A stretch of DNA of 64,000 nt from Puccinia triticina (lineage: Eukaryota; Basidiomycota; Pucciniomycetes; Pucciniales; Pucciniaceae), in NCBI RefSeq assembly GCF_026914185.1, contig NC_070560.1:8299501-8363500 (forward strand), in the 5' to 3' direction. The translations under genes and the position numbers were made by a program. The notes beneath the pieces are model-generated. The model saw only the letters and a program-made list of their open reading frames with translations. It made no database searches and was not told where the DNA came from. Of the stretch, positions 23,131 to 33,977 are shown in pieces (position 1 is the stretch's first letter; every line of letters begins with the position of its first letter).

Positions 23131-24142
23131 TCAATTGCCACCTCTGCCTCCGTATGCGTCTCCGTCGTCTCGATCGTCGTGGCTTGTGCCCCACCGACCG
23201 CCTTTGAAGCTCCCCTGCTTTGGTTGCTGGCCTTTGGACCCGCTAGGACCTTTTGGTGTCTCGGGACCCAGTTGTGCCAAGTGGGCCGTGCCTTTAGCCG
23301 CAGGTTGTTGGAGGTGAAGCGGGATCTTGCTCGCGTGGTCCTCTTTCTTGGCTGTTGGTTGGCCGGTGATCGGATCCCATCCGAACCTGCATCCTCCTAC
23401 CGCATATGGGTTATCCTTGTACTCGTCTTCCCCGAACCAAACCACCTTTGCGTGTTGCGTCAAGACAATCTCCTTCCAATACATGGAGATATTTGCAACG
23501 GATAAGGAGCCATCTGGCATCGTCACCCGGTGTGTTAGAGCGTTGGTTCTAACCTGGATGCCGTATCGTAAGGCTGTCATAAAGCATTCTCTCTTGATGA
23601 TTTGGTCCGCATTCCGTTTGTGAGCGATCAGCCAGATTGCCAAGTTCACATGTTTGGGTATTTTCGCCACCGCGTTGTAGAATCCCTGGTGTTTGATAGA
23701 CCACTCCTGGTAGGTCTGGGTGTACTCGCACGGGTAGGGGTAGCCACTGTATGATCCTCTTCTCAGCTTGATGTGCCAGCGCCCGGTCTTGCCAGACTTT
23801 GTTGAATATGGTGAGGGGGAGCGGCGCTCGGAACGCCAGGAGGTTCCTTTCAAAGAAAGATGTGAAGCCCAGGTCGGGGATCGCGGCATTGTTGAATATG
23901 ACGGGAGCCCCTAGGTGGTATGATCCCACCATCATCTCGTCGAAGTCCCAGGTTTGGGGGATACTTGCTTGAGTTGGGACAGGAACCTTGAAGCCTGTGA
24001 TGGGCAATAAGTCTGTCACCGTGAGAGGGGTTGGTGACGGGTGATGGTACGGCGTTGGATGAGGTTGGTTAGCGTTGGGGGGTCGGCTGGTTTGGGGGTC
24101 TTTTGAAGTGTTGGTGCTGGTCTGGGTGGGAGTTGTGGTTGC
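23131..24142 (-). pseudogene. Gag-like ORF of the DIRS-like element, frameshifted and truncated
   Basis: Two overlapping minus frames join at about 23765: FFERNLLAFRAPLPLTIFNK in the first continues into SGYPYPCEYTQTYQEWSIKH in the second, with a Gly/Arg/Asp-rich tail. The LPLTIFNKVWQ block followed by Arg/His-rich sequence recurs in basidiomycete proteins encoded beside such RTs. The 5' end is cut at 24142 by the Gy-1 LTR, so Gy-1 inserted into this gene. Confidence 0.62.
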
Positions 24143-25055
24143 TGTGGTGCTCCATTCCAAACCATAAGCAGTATTTTTATTGCTTTCCTTTACATATATT
24201 CATCATTACATTACCCATTTCCCTATAACCCTTCACAAATACCTAATTATTATTGCATATTCAGATTCTACGCCAAATTTCACCTATAGTCACTCATACA
24301 TAGTATACCCTTATCTTCAATGGTTCAGTAGTTATAGAGGATATAAGACTTACAGAAAACCTACAGTCTTCATTAGTTACAATACTCATTTCATTAGTAA
24401 CTTACTTGAATCATTACATTACATTCCTTTTACATATATATTCTCACATACTAAACCCTTTACATACATTACTCATTATGTACTATACCTATTGTAGATA
24501 TTACATCATTGGATCTGTGCTTACCCCTTTCAGTAGTGCTCATCATTACAAGTTGTTACTATGTTCACATCACTTTCCCCATTTGTACAACCTTCATTCC
24601 CATAGCCAGAATTCCTCATTGTCTGTGCTCATCCTTCCTTCTTATAAGAACTGTCCTTCCCCCCCTCACTTGTACTCTAGCCAGCCAAGGGAAGATTTAT
24701 GCAGAGATTATATACAGAAATTATACTAGAAATCACTCATCACCTATTGCTCATTGATACCATTGCAGTTGCTCCTCAACCCATTGCTATTGAACCATTG
24801 CCATTGCTTTCCCCTCTTCCATCACTGCTCCAACCCTCTCACCCTCAGTAGTCAGTAGTCAGCTCATAGTACTAGCTCCTAAGATCAAGTAGAAATCAGC
24901 CACACCTTTTCTTTCTTTTTCTTAGTGTTACTCTCATCCCCTCAGCATTATTCAGGAAGGCAGCCTCATCAGCACCCTTGCATAGCTTACATTAGTACTA
25001 GTGTTGCTATCCATTTCCCTTCCAAGCTCTATTCTCCCCTTTGAGTAGTTCCACA
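24143..25055 (+). repeat. Gy-1 5' LTR
   Basis: It starts TGTGGTGCTCCATTCC. Positions 24143-24832 match the 3' LTR. I extend it to 25055 because the two solo LTRs with similar starts end in GAGTTCTCACA or GAGTCCCTACA, and here GAGTAGTTCCACA precedes a PBS-like TGG. The right end is inference. Confidence 0.65.
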
Positions 25056-25057
25056 AG

Positions 25058-25074
25058 TGGTGTCCCAACAGTGG
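25058..25074 (+). promoter_or_regulatory. Putative primer-binding site of Gy-1
   Basis: TGGTGTCCCAACAGTGG begins two bases after the proposed LTR end. TGG is the expected complement of a tRNA CCA tail; the tRNA is not identified. Confidence 0.4.
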
Positions 25075-25269
25075 CCTTTCTATACTTCAGATATCCTCAG
25101 CTCTAGTAACACTCTTACCATCAGCTACATACTACTTCACCTACACTCCTCATACTCCTCCTTTTATAAACCAACTCCCTGCTTTTAGAATCAACTTTAA
25201 CCAACAGTAACACTATCAGCACCTTCATTATCAACCTCCAGATTCAGATTCAACTTACCTGCTTCAATC

Positions 25270-27714
25270 ATGTCTTCCCAAGGATCTCCCAACACCAATT
25301 TTGCCCCCAGTCTTTACCCTCCAGTGGATCCTTCCAGTACTGCTGCAGTTCAGGACTCCACCACTTCCAATGCTGGTCAGACTCAGGTTCCTCTCACTGG
25401 TCCAGGTCACCAACCTTCTTCTACTGGTCCAGGTCCTCAGGCTCCTTCCAAGGCTCCAGATCCACAGGGTTCTTCTATTCCACAGGCCAACTCCAGTTCT
25501 TGCAGAACTCCTCCTAGACCTCAGACTTCCAGTGCTCCTAGATTCACAGAGTACAGGGATACCAATCAGCCATCAGATGATTCAGAGGATTTAAATGTTT
25601 CACCACCCCGCTTTCCCAGATTCCAGCGCCAAAGGGATCATTCAACTCACTCTACCAGGTCCAACACCCACTTCTTGAACAGAGAACCAGCCATGCCAAA
25701 GTACCAGGATCCAGTCAGCAGAGGAGTCAAGATTAAACCCATGGACAAGGAGCTCTTCTTTGATGGAACCAACATGCCTGTGGAGAATTTTATTAGAAGG
25801 TATGAAAGTGCTGGAAGAGATGATGGTGCTAACTCTAAGGAACTGGCTGGACAAATCATTGCTTTCATCAAAGGATTGGACCTAAAGGATGAAGTGGAAG
25901 ACATGTCAGGCCATGAAAACTTGGATTGGGAAACCTTGAAGAAACAGCTACTCACCAGGTTTGGAAATTCTCAGCCATTGGTCAGATACACCAGGGAGGA
26001 TCTCAGGAAACTAGTCTACAAATCTGCTCATGATGGAGGAATCAGCACTTTGGAAACCTTCAACACATTCAGAAACAAGTTTGAAACCATCACTCACTAC
26101 TTGGTAAGAATGGGGTACAGTACCAGCCTGGAGGAATTCAGACACCTTCTTTTGGAAACTCTTCACAAGGATCTGGATCAAAGGGTTACTAGGAGTTTGA
26201 TGAAGGACAATCAAATGCTAGCCTCAAAGGATGGAGGTGATATCTTGCCAGACACTGAAACTCTTCTTACCTACATTCACCAGGAAGTTTACTCAAGATC
26301 AGTGGTCAACAGAAGGACTGAATGGAGGGCAGAAGAGAAATTCACTTTGGAAAACTCACCTAGGACCTCCAAACCCACACCTGCTACTCAGGGAGCTGCT
26401 CCTACTGCTTCTACTTCTCTGGACAAACAAGTGGAACTCCTTACCAAACAATTTGCATCTCTCACTGCTGGCAAAGGACTACCTCCCCACATGGACAAAC
26501 CTGCTAGTACCTGGCCATTCAAATGCTATTATTGTCATCAGGAAACCCACGGAACCAACAGCTGCTCTCAACTTGCCCAGGACATGTCTAGTGGTGCTGT
26601 TATCAAGGATGGAAGAGATTACAAACTTCCAGACAAATCAGTTATTCCATGGATTCCAAGCAGACCAATCAGAACCCCAGTGGAAGATTACTCTAAAACT
26701 AAGCTCACATCTTCTTTTGGCCAACTAGAGGAGGACCCAGCCTACTATCACTCCCACAGTTATGAAGCAGACCTTGGAAAGAGGACCAGAAACAACTCTA
26801 AAGATCAGGATGAAGAGGAACCAGTCAAGTCAGACAAAAGGATCAGAAAGGAAAAACAGGACCTAATGGACATGGATACAGAGGACCTACTTCACATGGC
26901 CCAGCCCCCTACTCCTAGTGCTTCCAAAACTCCTGCTTCTAAAAACTCCCCTCAAGTCAGATTCCAGGATAAGGATAAGGAATCAACCACTGCACCTAAG
27001 GACAAACCGGTTAAGAAGACCTACTTTGAGAAGACTCTGGCCAAGGAATACCCAGGAATTGAAGAAGAAGTGGCTAGTAGGATGTTGACTGCAGGAAAGA
27101 TGGAGTTGGCCTTTGGAGAAATCTTTGCTATATCACCAGGAGTTACTGACTGTATCAGGAAAAAGATAACCAACAGAAGGGTCCCATTGGATGGTGTCAA
27201 ATCAGCAAACTTCACAGACATGGAGGATGAAGAAGAACCAGCACAGGAGCCACCCACTACTCACTACTCCTGCCCCCTTGGATACATCACCATCACTATT
27301 GGAGGAAAGAAACATCAAGCACTATTGGACACTGGCTCTCTGGTCAACATTATTCCTGAAACTCTTGCACAAAAACTTGGATTAGTACTCACTGCTAAAT
27401 CTATGAAGCTCAAAGGAATTGGAGGTCACCTTACTGATATACCTGGAATTTCTGAAGATGTGGAGGTAACCATTGGGAAAGTAGTCAGGACAGTTCATTT
27501 CTGGGTAGCCAAAGGACCAGTTCAGATGATTATTGGAAAGCCTTTCTTGATGGATGTCTCAGCTAACATCAACTACAATGGAGCCAGAGGAGAAGCACTT
27601 TCAATCATGGATTCAGCTGGTCAGACTTTTTTGGTTCCAATCATACTCCCCAGTAATCAGAAGTGGGAAACCAGCATACCTTCCAATTCTGGACTGGTAA
27701 ATTTTTTAGATTGA
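25270..27714 (+). CDS. Gy-1 Gag-protease (814 aa)
   Basis: It forms the capsid and supplies the protease of the retrotransposon particle. The N-terminal third is Ser/Pro/Gln-rich. The capsid-like region begins at about residue 160 (FFDGTNMPVENFIRRYESAG). A CCHC zinc knuckle CYYCHQETHGTNSC lies at about 419-432. Basic and acidic linkers follow. The aspartic protease is at about 670-800: ALLDTGSLVNIIPETLAQKL with the catalytic Asp near residue 687, and IIGKPFLMD near the end. The frame is uninterrupted and stops just after the U UUU UUA site, so protease is made with Gag while RT needs a -1 shift. It corresponds to the 57151-58953 gag-protease of Gy-2. Confidence 0.9.
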   Translation: MSSQGSPNTNFAPSLYPPVDPSSTAAVQDSTTSNAGQTQVPLTGPGHQPSSTGPGPQAPSKAPDPQGSSIPQANSSSCRTPPRPQTSSAPRFTEYRDTNQPSDDSEDLNVSPPRFPRFQRQRDHSTHSTRSNTHFLNREPAMPKYQDPVSRGVKIKPMDKELFFDGTNMPVENFIRRYESAGRDDGANSKELAGQIIAFIKGLDLKDEVEDMSGHENLDWETLKKQLLTRFGNSQPLVRYTREDLRKLVYKSAHDGGISTLETFNTFRNKFETITHYLVRMGYSTSLEEFRHLLLETLHKDLDQRVTRSLMKDNQMLASKDGGDILPDTETLLTYIHQEVYSRSVVNRRTEWRAEEKFTLENSPRTSKPTPATQGAAPTASTSLDKQVELLTKQFASLTAGKGLPPHMDKPASTWPFKCYYCHQETHGTNSCSQLAQDMSSGAVIKDGRDYKLPDKSVIPWIPSRPIRTPVEDYSKTKLTSSFGQLEEDPAYYHSHSYEADLGKRTRNNSKDQDEEEPVKSDKRIRKEKQDLMDMDTEDLLHMAQPPTPSASKTPASKNSPQVRFQDKDKESTTAPKDKPVKKTYFEKTLAKEYPGIEEEVASRMLTAGKMELAFGEIFAISPGVTDCIRKKITNRRVPLDGVKSANFTDMEDEEEPAQEPPTTHYSCPLGYITITIGGKKHQALLDTGSLVNIIPETLAQKLGLVLTAKSMKLKGIGGHLTDIPGISEDVEVTIGKVVRTVHFWVAKGPVQMIIGKPFLMDVSANINYNGARGEALSIMDSAGQTFLVPIILPSNQKWETSIPSNSGLVNFLD
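27702..27708 (+). promoter_or_regulatory. -1 ribosomal frameshift heptamer T TTT TTA
   Basis: In the gag frame the codons read AAT TTT TTA GAT TGA, so the heptamer has the canonical X XXY YYZ phasing and precedes the gag stop by two codons. The pol frame is exactly -1. About 11 nt downstream GTTTTC can pair with GAAAAC (and CCAG with CTGG), giving possible stem structure. Function is inferred. Confidence 0.72.
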
Positions 27715-30700
27715 GACCAGGTTTTCAGTTCCCTTCCCCTACAACTGCAACCCTGGAAAACAACCAAAAGCAACAAACTGTAGTCACTCATTCAGCAAAG
27801 TATAAATCAACTCAAAAAAAAATAAAACCAGTAAACCAACCAATGCCATTATCTCTCAATCCCCCATTATCAAGGCCACCACTCTCAAGAGATCCTTACC
27901 TCACTCCTTTAAGCCCTTTTCCTCCACCATTCACTCCTACCTCCAAGATTACTCAAGAAAGGCTGGACCTCATCAACTTTGGACCTCCTGGATGGCTCTC
28001 TCCTCAAGAATATCTCCTGCTGGTATGGGTAATTGTGATTAGACAAGGTGCTTTGGCTTTTGTAGAAACAGAAAGAGGCCTTCTTAAACACACCTATGGA
28101 CAACCTTATATCATTCCAGTCATTCCCCATGAACCTTGGCAACAGAAACCAATTCCAATCCCTGCACCCATCAAAGACCAGGTTATAGAATTGGTAAGGG
28201 AAAGACTCAGCACTGGCCTCTATGAACAATCCTTTTCCAGTTATTCCAGCCCTATATTTTGTGTAAAGAAGCAGGATGGTAAGCTTAGAATTGTACATGA
28301 CCTTCAGAAACTCAACAAAGTCACCATTAAAGACGCTGGACTACCACCAAAGACAGAGGAACTCATTGAATCATTCACTGGAAGGGCTTGCTATGGACTA
28401 GGTGATATTATGGGAGGATATGATGAAAGAGAATTAGCTCCAGAATCCAGACCTTTGACCACCTTTGAAACACCTCTTGGAAGATTTCAACTCACCAGAT
28501 TGCCTCAAGGAGCCACCAATTCAGTTGCAGTTTACCAGGCCCAAATGATGTGGATACTCCAGGGTGAATTACCTCAACATATGGGAATCTTTGTGGATGA
28601 TGGAGGTATAAAAGGACCAACCTCTGACTACAATGGAGAAACTCTAAAGGACAAACCCCATATCAGAAGATTTATCTATGAATATGCCATTACTCTGGAG
28701 AGGATACTTTTCAGGATTGAAGAAGCTGGACTCACTATCTCTGGGAAAAAGTTTGCTTGCTGTGTACCTGCTCTGGATCTGGTTGGTCATGTGGTTTGTA
28801 AAGAAGGAAGAAGGATATCCATCAAGAAGCTCAACAAAATTGAAACCTGGCCAACTCCCACCACTCCTTCAGATGTCAGAGGATTCCTAGGTATCTGTGT
28901 ATATGTTAGAATGTTTATTAAAAATTACTCAGCCATCACTGCTCCACTCAGAAGACTCACCAGGAAGGACTCCTCTTGGGATTGGACTGAAGACTGCCAG
29001 GATGCCTTTGAAGACCTCAAGAGGATTGTTGGAACTGACATCACCCTGAAGAAGTTGGACTATGGACCTAATGCTGGCTTAATCAAGCTCTCAGTGGACT
29101 CTAGTGTTATTGCTGCAGGTGCTGTACTCACTCAACATGATTCTGATGGATTGGATAGGCCTGTGTTATATGAGTCAGTAGTCTTTTCACCCAGGGAATC
29201 AAAGTACTCACAATCCAAATTAGAACTCTGTGGTGTTGCCAAGATCCTCAAGAAACTTCAAACCAAACTTTGGGGCCAACATTTTCAACTCAGAGTGGAT
29301 GCCCAGTGCCTTATTGGAATGATCAACAACCCTTCACTTCCCAATGCCCCTATGAACAGATGGATTGGATTTATTCAGTTATTCTCCTATGACCTTGTTC
29401 ACACTCCTGGAAAAACTTTCACCTTACCTGATGGACTTTCAAGAAGACCCCTGATTCTGATGAAGATGATTGTCCTAGCTTTGATGAAGATGAAACCTGG
29501 ATCAAACCTCACCCTGGATTTGGAACTAAACATTCTTCTTTTGGCCTGCTTCTGGGGACATCAGCTCAGTTGGGGGAGGGGGTAAGTAACTTGCAGCAAG
29601 GAATTTGGAAGCACCTCCAGGAATACCTTTCAACCATGAACAAACCTCCAGGATGCAGCAGCCTGGAATTCAAGCAAATTTTGCACAAATCAGCCAACTT
29701 CTTCCTTTCCAATGGAGTCTTGCACAGGATCAACAAACCATTCTCCCAGATAGTAGTCACCTCTCCTTCAGCTCAGAAATCCATCCTCAATTCCCTTCAT
29801 GAATCCTTAGGCCACAGAGGTATTGCTGAAACCTACAGAAGAATTAAACTCAGATTTTGGTGGCCAGGTCTCAAGAGAGGTGTTACCAAGTGGGTCCAGT
29901 CTTGTGAAGCTTGCCAGAAGAGGAGTTCAAAATTGCCAATGGAACCCAAGAAACCTACAGGAGCAGCAACCATCTTTGGAAGAGTCAGTTTGGATACAGT
30001 TCACATCAAAGCTGGCAAATGGAAATAACTGGTAATTGCAAGAGATGACCTTTCTGGATGGCTAGAGGCAGTTGGACTAGAAAAGATTCAGGCAAAGAAA
30101 ATCTCTCAGTGGTTCTTGGACAACTGGATCTACAGATATGGAGCCCCTTGGTCAGTCACAGTGGATGGAGGCTCTGAATTTGGACAACAATTTCAAAAAT
30201 CCCTTCTGGAATCTGGAATCAAAATCAAAGTCACCACTCCTTATTATCCTGAAGCAAATGGTATGGTAGAAAGAGGACATCAGGCAATTAAGGATACCTT
30301 GGTCAAGCTCTGTGGAAAAGAAGGCAAGAAGTGGAGGAATTATTTACCTTTAGTTTTATTTGCAGACAGAATTTCCACCAAGAGATCAACTGGTTACTCA
30401 CCTTATGAGCTAGTTCTTGGACAGCCCCCCATCTTACCCATTGATTTAGAATTGGAAACCTTCTTTGGAGTGGATTGGTCAAAGGTAGAATCAACTCAGG
30501 ATCTTTTATTGGCTAGGACTCAGCAGCTTGAAAACAGGGATACCATCTTGCAGCAAGCACACCAGCAGCTCATGGATTCCAGGAAGAACTCTGTGGACTA
30601 TTGGAACAAGAAGAAAACATCAAGGCAGCCACTAAAGAAAGGTCAATTAGTAGTAGTGTATAACAAATCTTTGGACTCTCAGTTTGGCAAGCTCTTTGAA

Positions 30701-30832
30701 AATAAATGGAATGGCCCTTACAGAATCAAGGCTCAAAACCCAGGAGGATCTTACATCTTGGAAGAATTGGATGGCACAGAATTGGCCAGAAGGTTTGCTG
30801 CAACTCATGTCAAGGAATACCACTCCAGGTAA
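27709..30832 (+). pseudogene. Gy-1 Pol: RT, RNase H, integrase (two lesions)
   Basis: In the -1 frame after gag: RT with SSYSSPIFCVKKQDGKLRIV, catalytic box FVDD (about 28590), thumb and RNase H (LSVDSSVIAAGAVLTQH). In a C-run near 29448 a one-base indel moves the frame: DGLSRRP resumes as PDSDEDDCPSFDEDE, an acidic linker like that of Gy-2. Integrase follows: zinc domain HESLGHRGIAETYRR with CEACQKR, then catalytic D (LDTVHI), D (VDGGSEF) and E (MVERGH). TAA 30026-30028 breaks it between KAGKWK and LVIARDD, where Gy-2 has Tyr. The C-terminus ends at VKEYHSR. Repairing two sites would make one frame of about 1040 codons. Confidence 0.88.
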
Positions 30833-30999
30833 AAACAATAAATAAGGAATAATCAATTCATTTCTCTTCTCTTTTCTCTTTCTCATCTTCTTACACAATA
30901 ACATAAAAACAAAATAAAATAAAATCTATAAACAGCCCAGAAATAAATCAATATAAATCAGCCTCAAACACCCTCAAATAAAATAACTAAATAAAAAAA

Positions 31000-31805
31000 T
31001 CAAAAGCTCACCTCTTCTTCTTTTATCACTACATCACCCTCTTCCATTTCACTTTCCTCCTTCTCCTTCTCCTTCTCTTTTCCCTTCTCCTTATCTAAAA
31101 ATAAAAATCAAAAGACATACAAAGAAAATTTAAGCATGACATTAGTAAAAAAAAAAAAAAAAAAAAATCCTCAATAAAGAATAAAAATAGAACTTACCCT
31201 CAGCTCTTATCCTCTCCATTTCTGCTTCTACCCTCCAACCATCTTCCCCCTCTTCCACTTGGTCCCTCACCCTTAACAACTCCAGGGCATTCCTTTCTTC
31301 AGTTTCCGCTACCATGGCATCTATTATAGAATGAGTATCCATCTAGCAAATCGAAATAGAAGCAGGGATTAAAGTATTAGTATTATTAGTCAACCTTTTT
31401 CTTCTAGTTTTTTTTTTTCCGTTATATACATACAGAATCCACTCGACATACATGTGCAAAGGCGTCGTGAAACCGGCTGTATAACCTGAGACGGGCGTTT
31501 CGAGCCGCTACTGGGTTGTCAAGGTCCTCACAAGCAAAGGCGAGGAGTCCCTGCTGGATATGATGGCGAAGAGCATCCACTTCTTCTGGTTTAGAGCTAT
31601 CTCTTGAGAAAGCATTGTATGCGGGAACGTTGTTGACAAACGAATGCGCTCGTCGGACAGAAAACAGGAATTCGTGCGCTGGTCTAATTACGGCTTCTTC
31701 GTCGAGCTGCGAAGAGGAAATGGACGTGTTGGAAGAATAATCTATCGAGTTTTCGGTGTTATCTTTTGGCGATGATGGTGTGGACATAGCGCTGGACAAA
31801 ATCAT
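31000..31805 (-). CDS. Three-exon gene antisense inside Gy-1 (203 aa)
   Basis: Exons on the minus strand: 31805-31434, 31342-31198 and 31094-31000; GT-AG introns of 91 and 103 nt; phases close to 203 aa with no lesion. The protein starts MILSSAMSTPSSPKDN (a second ATG lies six codons in), has a helical middle (HEFLFSVRRAHSFVNNVPAY, then a RLRLYSRFHDAFAHVC segment), an acidic coiled-coil-like exon 2 and a Lys/Glu repeat tail. The family is not recognised. It lies between the pol end and the 3' LTR, opposite to element transcription. Its sequence is CpG-rich while the rest of Gy-1 is CpG-poor, which suggests a captured gene. Confidence 0.7.
31149..31167. repeat. Poly-A tract
   Basis: An A run of about 19 lies within intron 2 of the antisense gene (a T run in the sense of that gene, acting as a polypyrimidine stretch). 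Confidence 0.7.
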
Positions 31806-31834
31806 TGTGGATAATGTAGAGCGATAACGGGAAT

Positions 31835-32850
31835 GTTCCTTTGGCCGACAACCTGGACCTTATAGATACCACTTCCTACTCATATTATGACATCACTAGG
31901 GACGCCTTCACCGCTCAGAATTGTGTTGCGCGGATTCTCTTTCATTTTCTTAATATTGACTCTGGTGTTCGACCCAGTTTAATTAATCTTTGGATCGCCT
32001 ACACGTCATTCATTATTCCTAAAATCGTTTTCAGGCGAAAGGCCAGCTTCAGGAGTCTAATTGGACAGCTCCTTGGCGTTACCTTAAGAGTATTTCATCA
32101 TGTATTCATCTTCCTTCAACTCCTATACAATGAAAACCGCGGGAAATCATAATGACACTCTGAACGGCTTCAACAACCTCTCGGCCGGTCGCGAAATTAA
32201 CATTCAAGGTTTCAGAATTGATCTTTCCGATCTTGCCTTTCATTTGAACTCGGTTCCAGTTCATTCTATCGAGTGGTTCAAAAGTTATACGCGCTCAAAG
32301 TTCCTTTAGTATTTCCACGGTCTCATTTACGGTTTTCATTCAGCGTTCACGGCTGCCCATCGGCCGAATTAATCTTTAATATTGCTCGGTTTTCCATTCA
32401 TCCTCTCCTTCTCGCCTTTCTAATGAGCCCGGAATTAGAACTTTTCATCGACGGACATCCAAGTTATACCCAAAAACATATTGCCTTATATTTACGCGGT
32501 GTTACTACTATGCGCGCCCGCGGATTTCGCTTGGATCGTTAACCGGCCCTACACAATTGATAATCAACCCTTAAAAATAATTAGTATATACCATTTTGAT
32601 CTATGGAATTGGCTCTTTCGAATGGGCTTGGTTTCAAGAAAGTTCATCGAGCCGTTCCGAAGATACAGGTCGACCATTTCCTTTCTTTTTTTTGGCGTTC
32701 CGCACGCGCGCCTCCCGCATGGAGCCCCTGCTCAGACATCAGGACCCCTCTTTCAACAGTACACGCGGATGGACACATGTTCCATTCCCCATCTGGACAA
32801 AATTAAGGCTTTTTCGTCGAAAAGGTGAATTCCAAAGTGCCCAGTACTGA
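31835..32850 (+). other. CpG-containing segment of unknown origin inside Gy-1
   Basis: About 1 kb continues upstream of the antisense gene with the same non-Gy-1 base composition. Coding-like pieces occur in different frames (RIDLSDLAFHLNSVPVHSIE, MSPELELFIDGHPSYTQKHI, RPYTIDNQPLKIISIYHFD). These could be a decayed gene divergent from the antisense gene. I cannot assign a family or a splice model. Confidence 0.4.
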
Positions 32851-33060
32851 AGAGGAACCATCAATCATTCATTCCCCCCCATCAGGAGGAGAATTATGGA
32901 CCATTCCTCAGCCATTCATCCATCCAGGATTCATTCACTCCTTATCATCATCCTGAATGATTCTTTCTTGAAATAATCATTCATTCATTCCTGAACATCA
33001 ATCATTCTGCTCCTTCATCATCATCATCATCAATCATTCAAATCTTTCTTCTCCACCATC

Positions 33061-33351
33061 ATGGTCAGTTTCCCAATGGACCCCACTCCTGAAAATCAAA
33101 CCTCTTCAATCACTCCCAAACAGAAGAATTATCAGTGTTTATATTGCTTTCAGAAGGGACACACCATCACTAGGTGCCATTTAGCTACTTATGATAAACA
33201 GAAAGGTTTAGTTAGACATATTGGTAAAGCAGGCATATGGCTTTCAGATAATTCCTACATCCCTTTAGTTTTTGTTAGGTCTGTTAAAAGCTTAGTTGAA
33301 CTTATAGTAGCAGCTGGGACACTTTCAGAAACCACCCAATTGGATCAGTAA
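33061..33351 (+). CDS. Small CCHC-knuckle ORF upstream of the Gy-1 3' LTR (96 aa)
   Basis: From ATG 33061 the protein has CLYCFQKGHTITRC (C-X2-C-X4-H-X4-C) at about residues 28-41, then KQKGLVRHIGKAGIWLSDNS. This resembles the sequence just after the Gag knuckle of the same element (DGRDYKLPDKSVIPW). It could be a duplicated Gag nucleocapsid piece or an extra nucleic-acid-binding protein. Just upstream (about 32845-32950) an acidic STEEEPSIIHS segment may be the displaced Pol tail. Expression would need its own mRNA or reinitiation. Confidence 0.5.
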   Translation: MVSFPMDPTPENQTSSITPKQKNYQCLYCFQKGHTITRCHLATYDKQKGLVRHIGKAGIWLSDNSYIPLVFVRSVKSLVELIVAAGTLSETTQLDQ

Positions 33352-33649
33352 CATTCTCTGGACAGCTTATCAACCTCCCTGGACTTCAAATTCTCTTCAC
33401 AGAACTCTACATTATATACTCAGATACTCAGAAATTCAGCCATTCAACCCCAAATCATTCACAACCTTCAGAAACTACAATTATCAACCCCATCATTCAT
33501 CATCAATCATTGCATTTTTCCATTGGCCTCAGTTAGGCAGGGAAAATTATTGTATTCATCAGAGTGGAATTTAGTCTAATATGTGTCTGTCTCAAGGATA
33601 TTGCCTTCAGCAGAGTTAGATCTTCTTATACATTCACCCCCCCTCATTG

Positions 33650-33905
33650 ATAAATTGGACCTTCTTTTGGATACTGGACTCTTTGGATTGGATACTGGAC
33701 TATGGATACTCTGGATACATAGGACTATTGGACTTTGGATTGGACTTGGATACCTTGGACTCAGATATACTGGACTTGGATTAAACTTGGATTCTCTTTG
33801 GCCTTGGACACTGGACTCTGGATTTGGACTACTACTCAGGACTTTGGATTTCACCCTTTGGAGGAAGAACACTGGACTTTGGACCTTGGACTCTTGGACT
33901 CAAAA
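33650..33905. repeat. Degenerate TTGGACTCTGGA repeat
   Basis: Around twenty imperfect copies of a 6-12 bp TGGACT/TTGGA motif lie just upstream of the polypurine tract. The apparent LDTGLWIL-like ORFs over it are repeat artefacts. Confidence 0.7.
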
Positions 33906-33965
33906 TTCTTCAACTCTTTCTGGATCACTTCTCTCTTTGGTGCATTGCCTGGGGACAGACAATAA

Positions 33966-33977
33966 GTTGGGGGAGAA
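33966..33977 (+). promoter_or_regulatory. Gy-1 polypurine tract
   Basis: GTTGGGGGAGAA lies directly before the 3' LTR start TGTGGTGC, as expected for plus-strand priming. Confidence 0.8.

Noticed and set aside
24833..25055. Ending the Gy-1 LTR at 24832, where similarity to the 3' copy stops
   Set aside because: No PBS follows 24832. The related solo LTRs end with GAGT...ACA, and that end plus a TGG PBS-like motif occurs at 25055, so 3' LTR truncation fits better.
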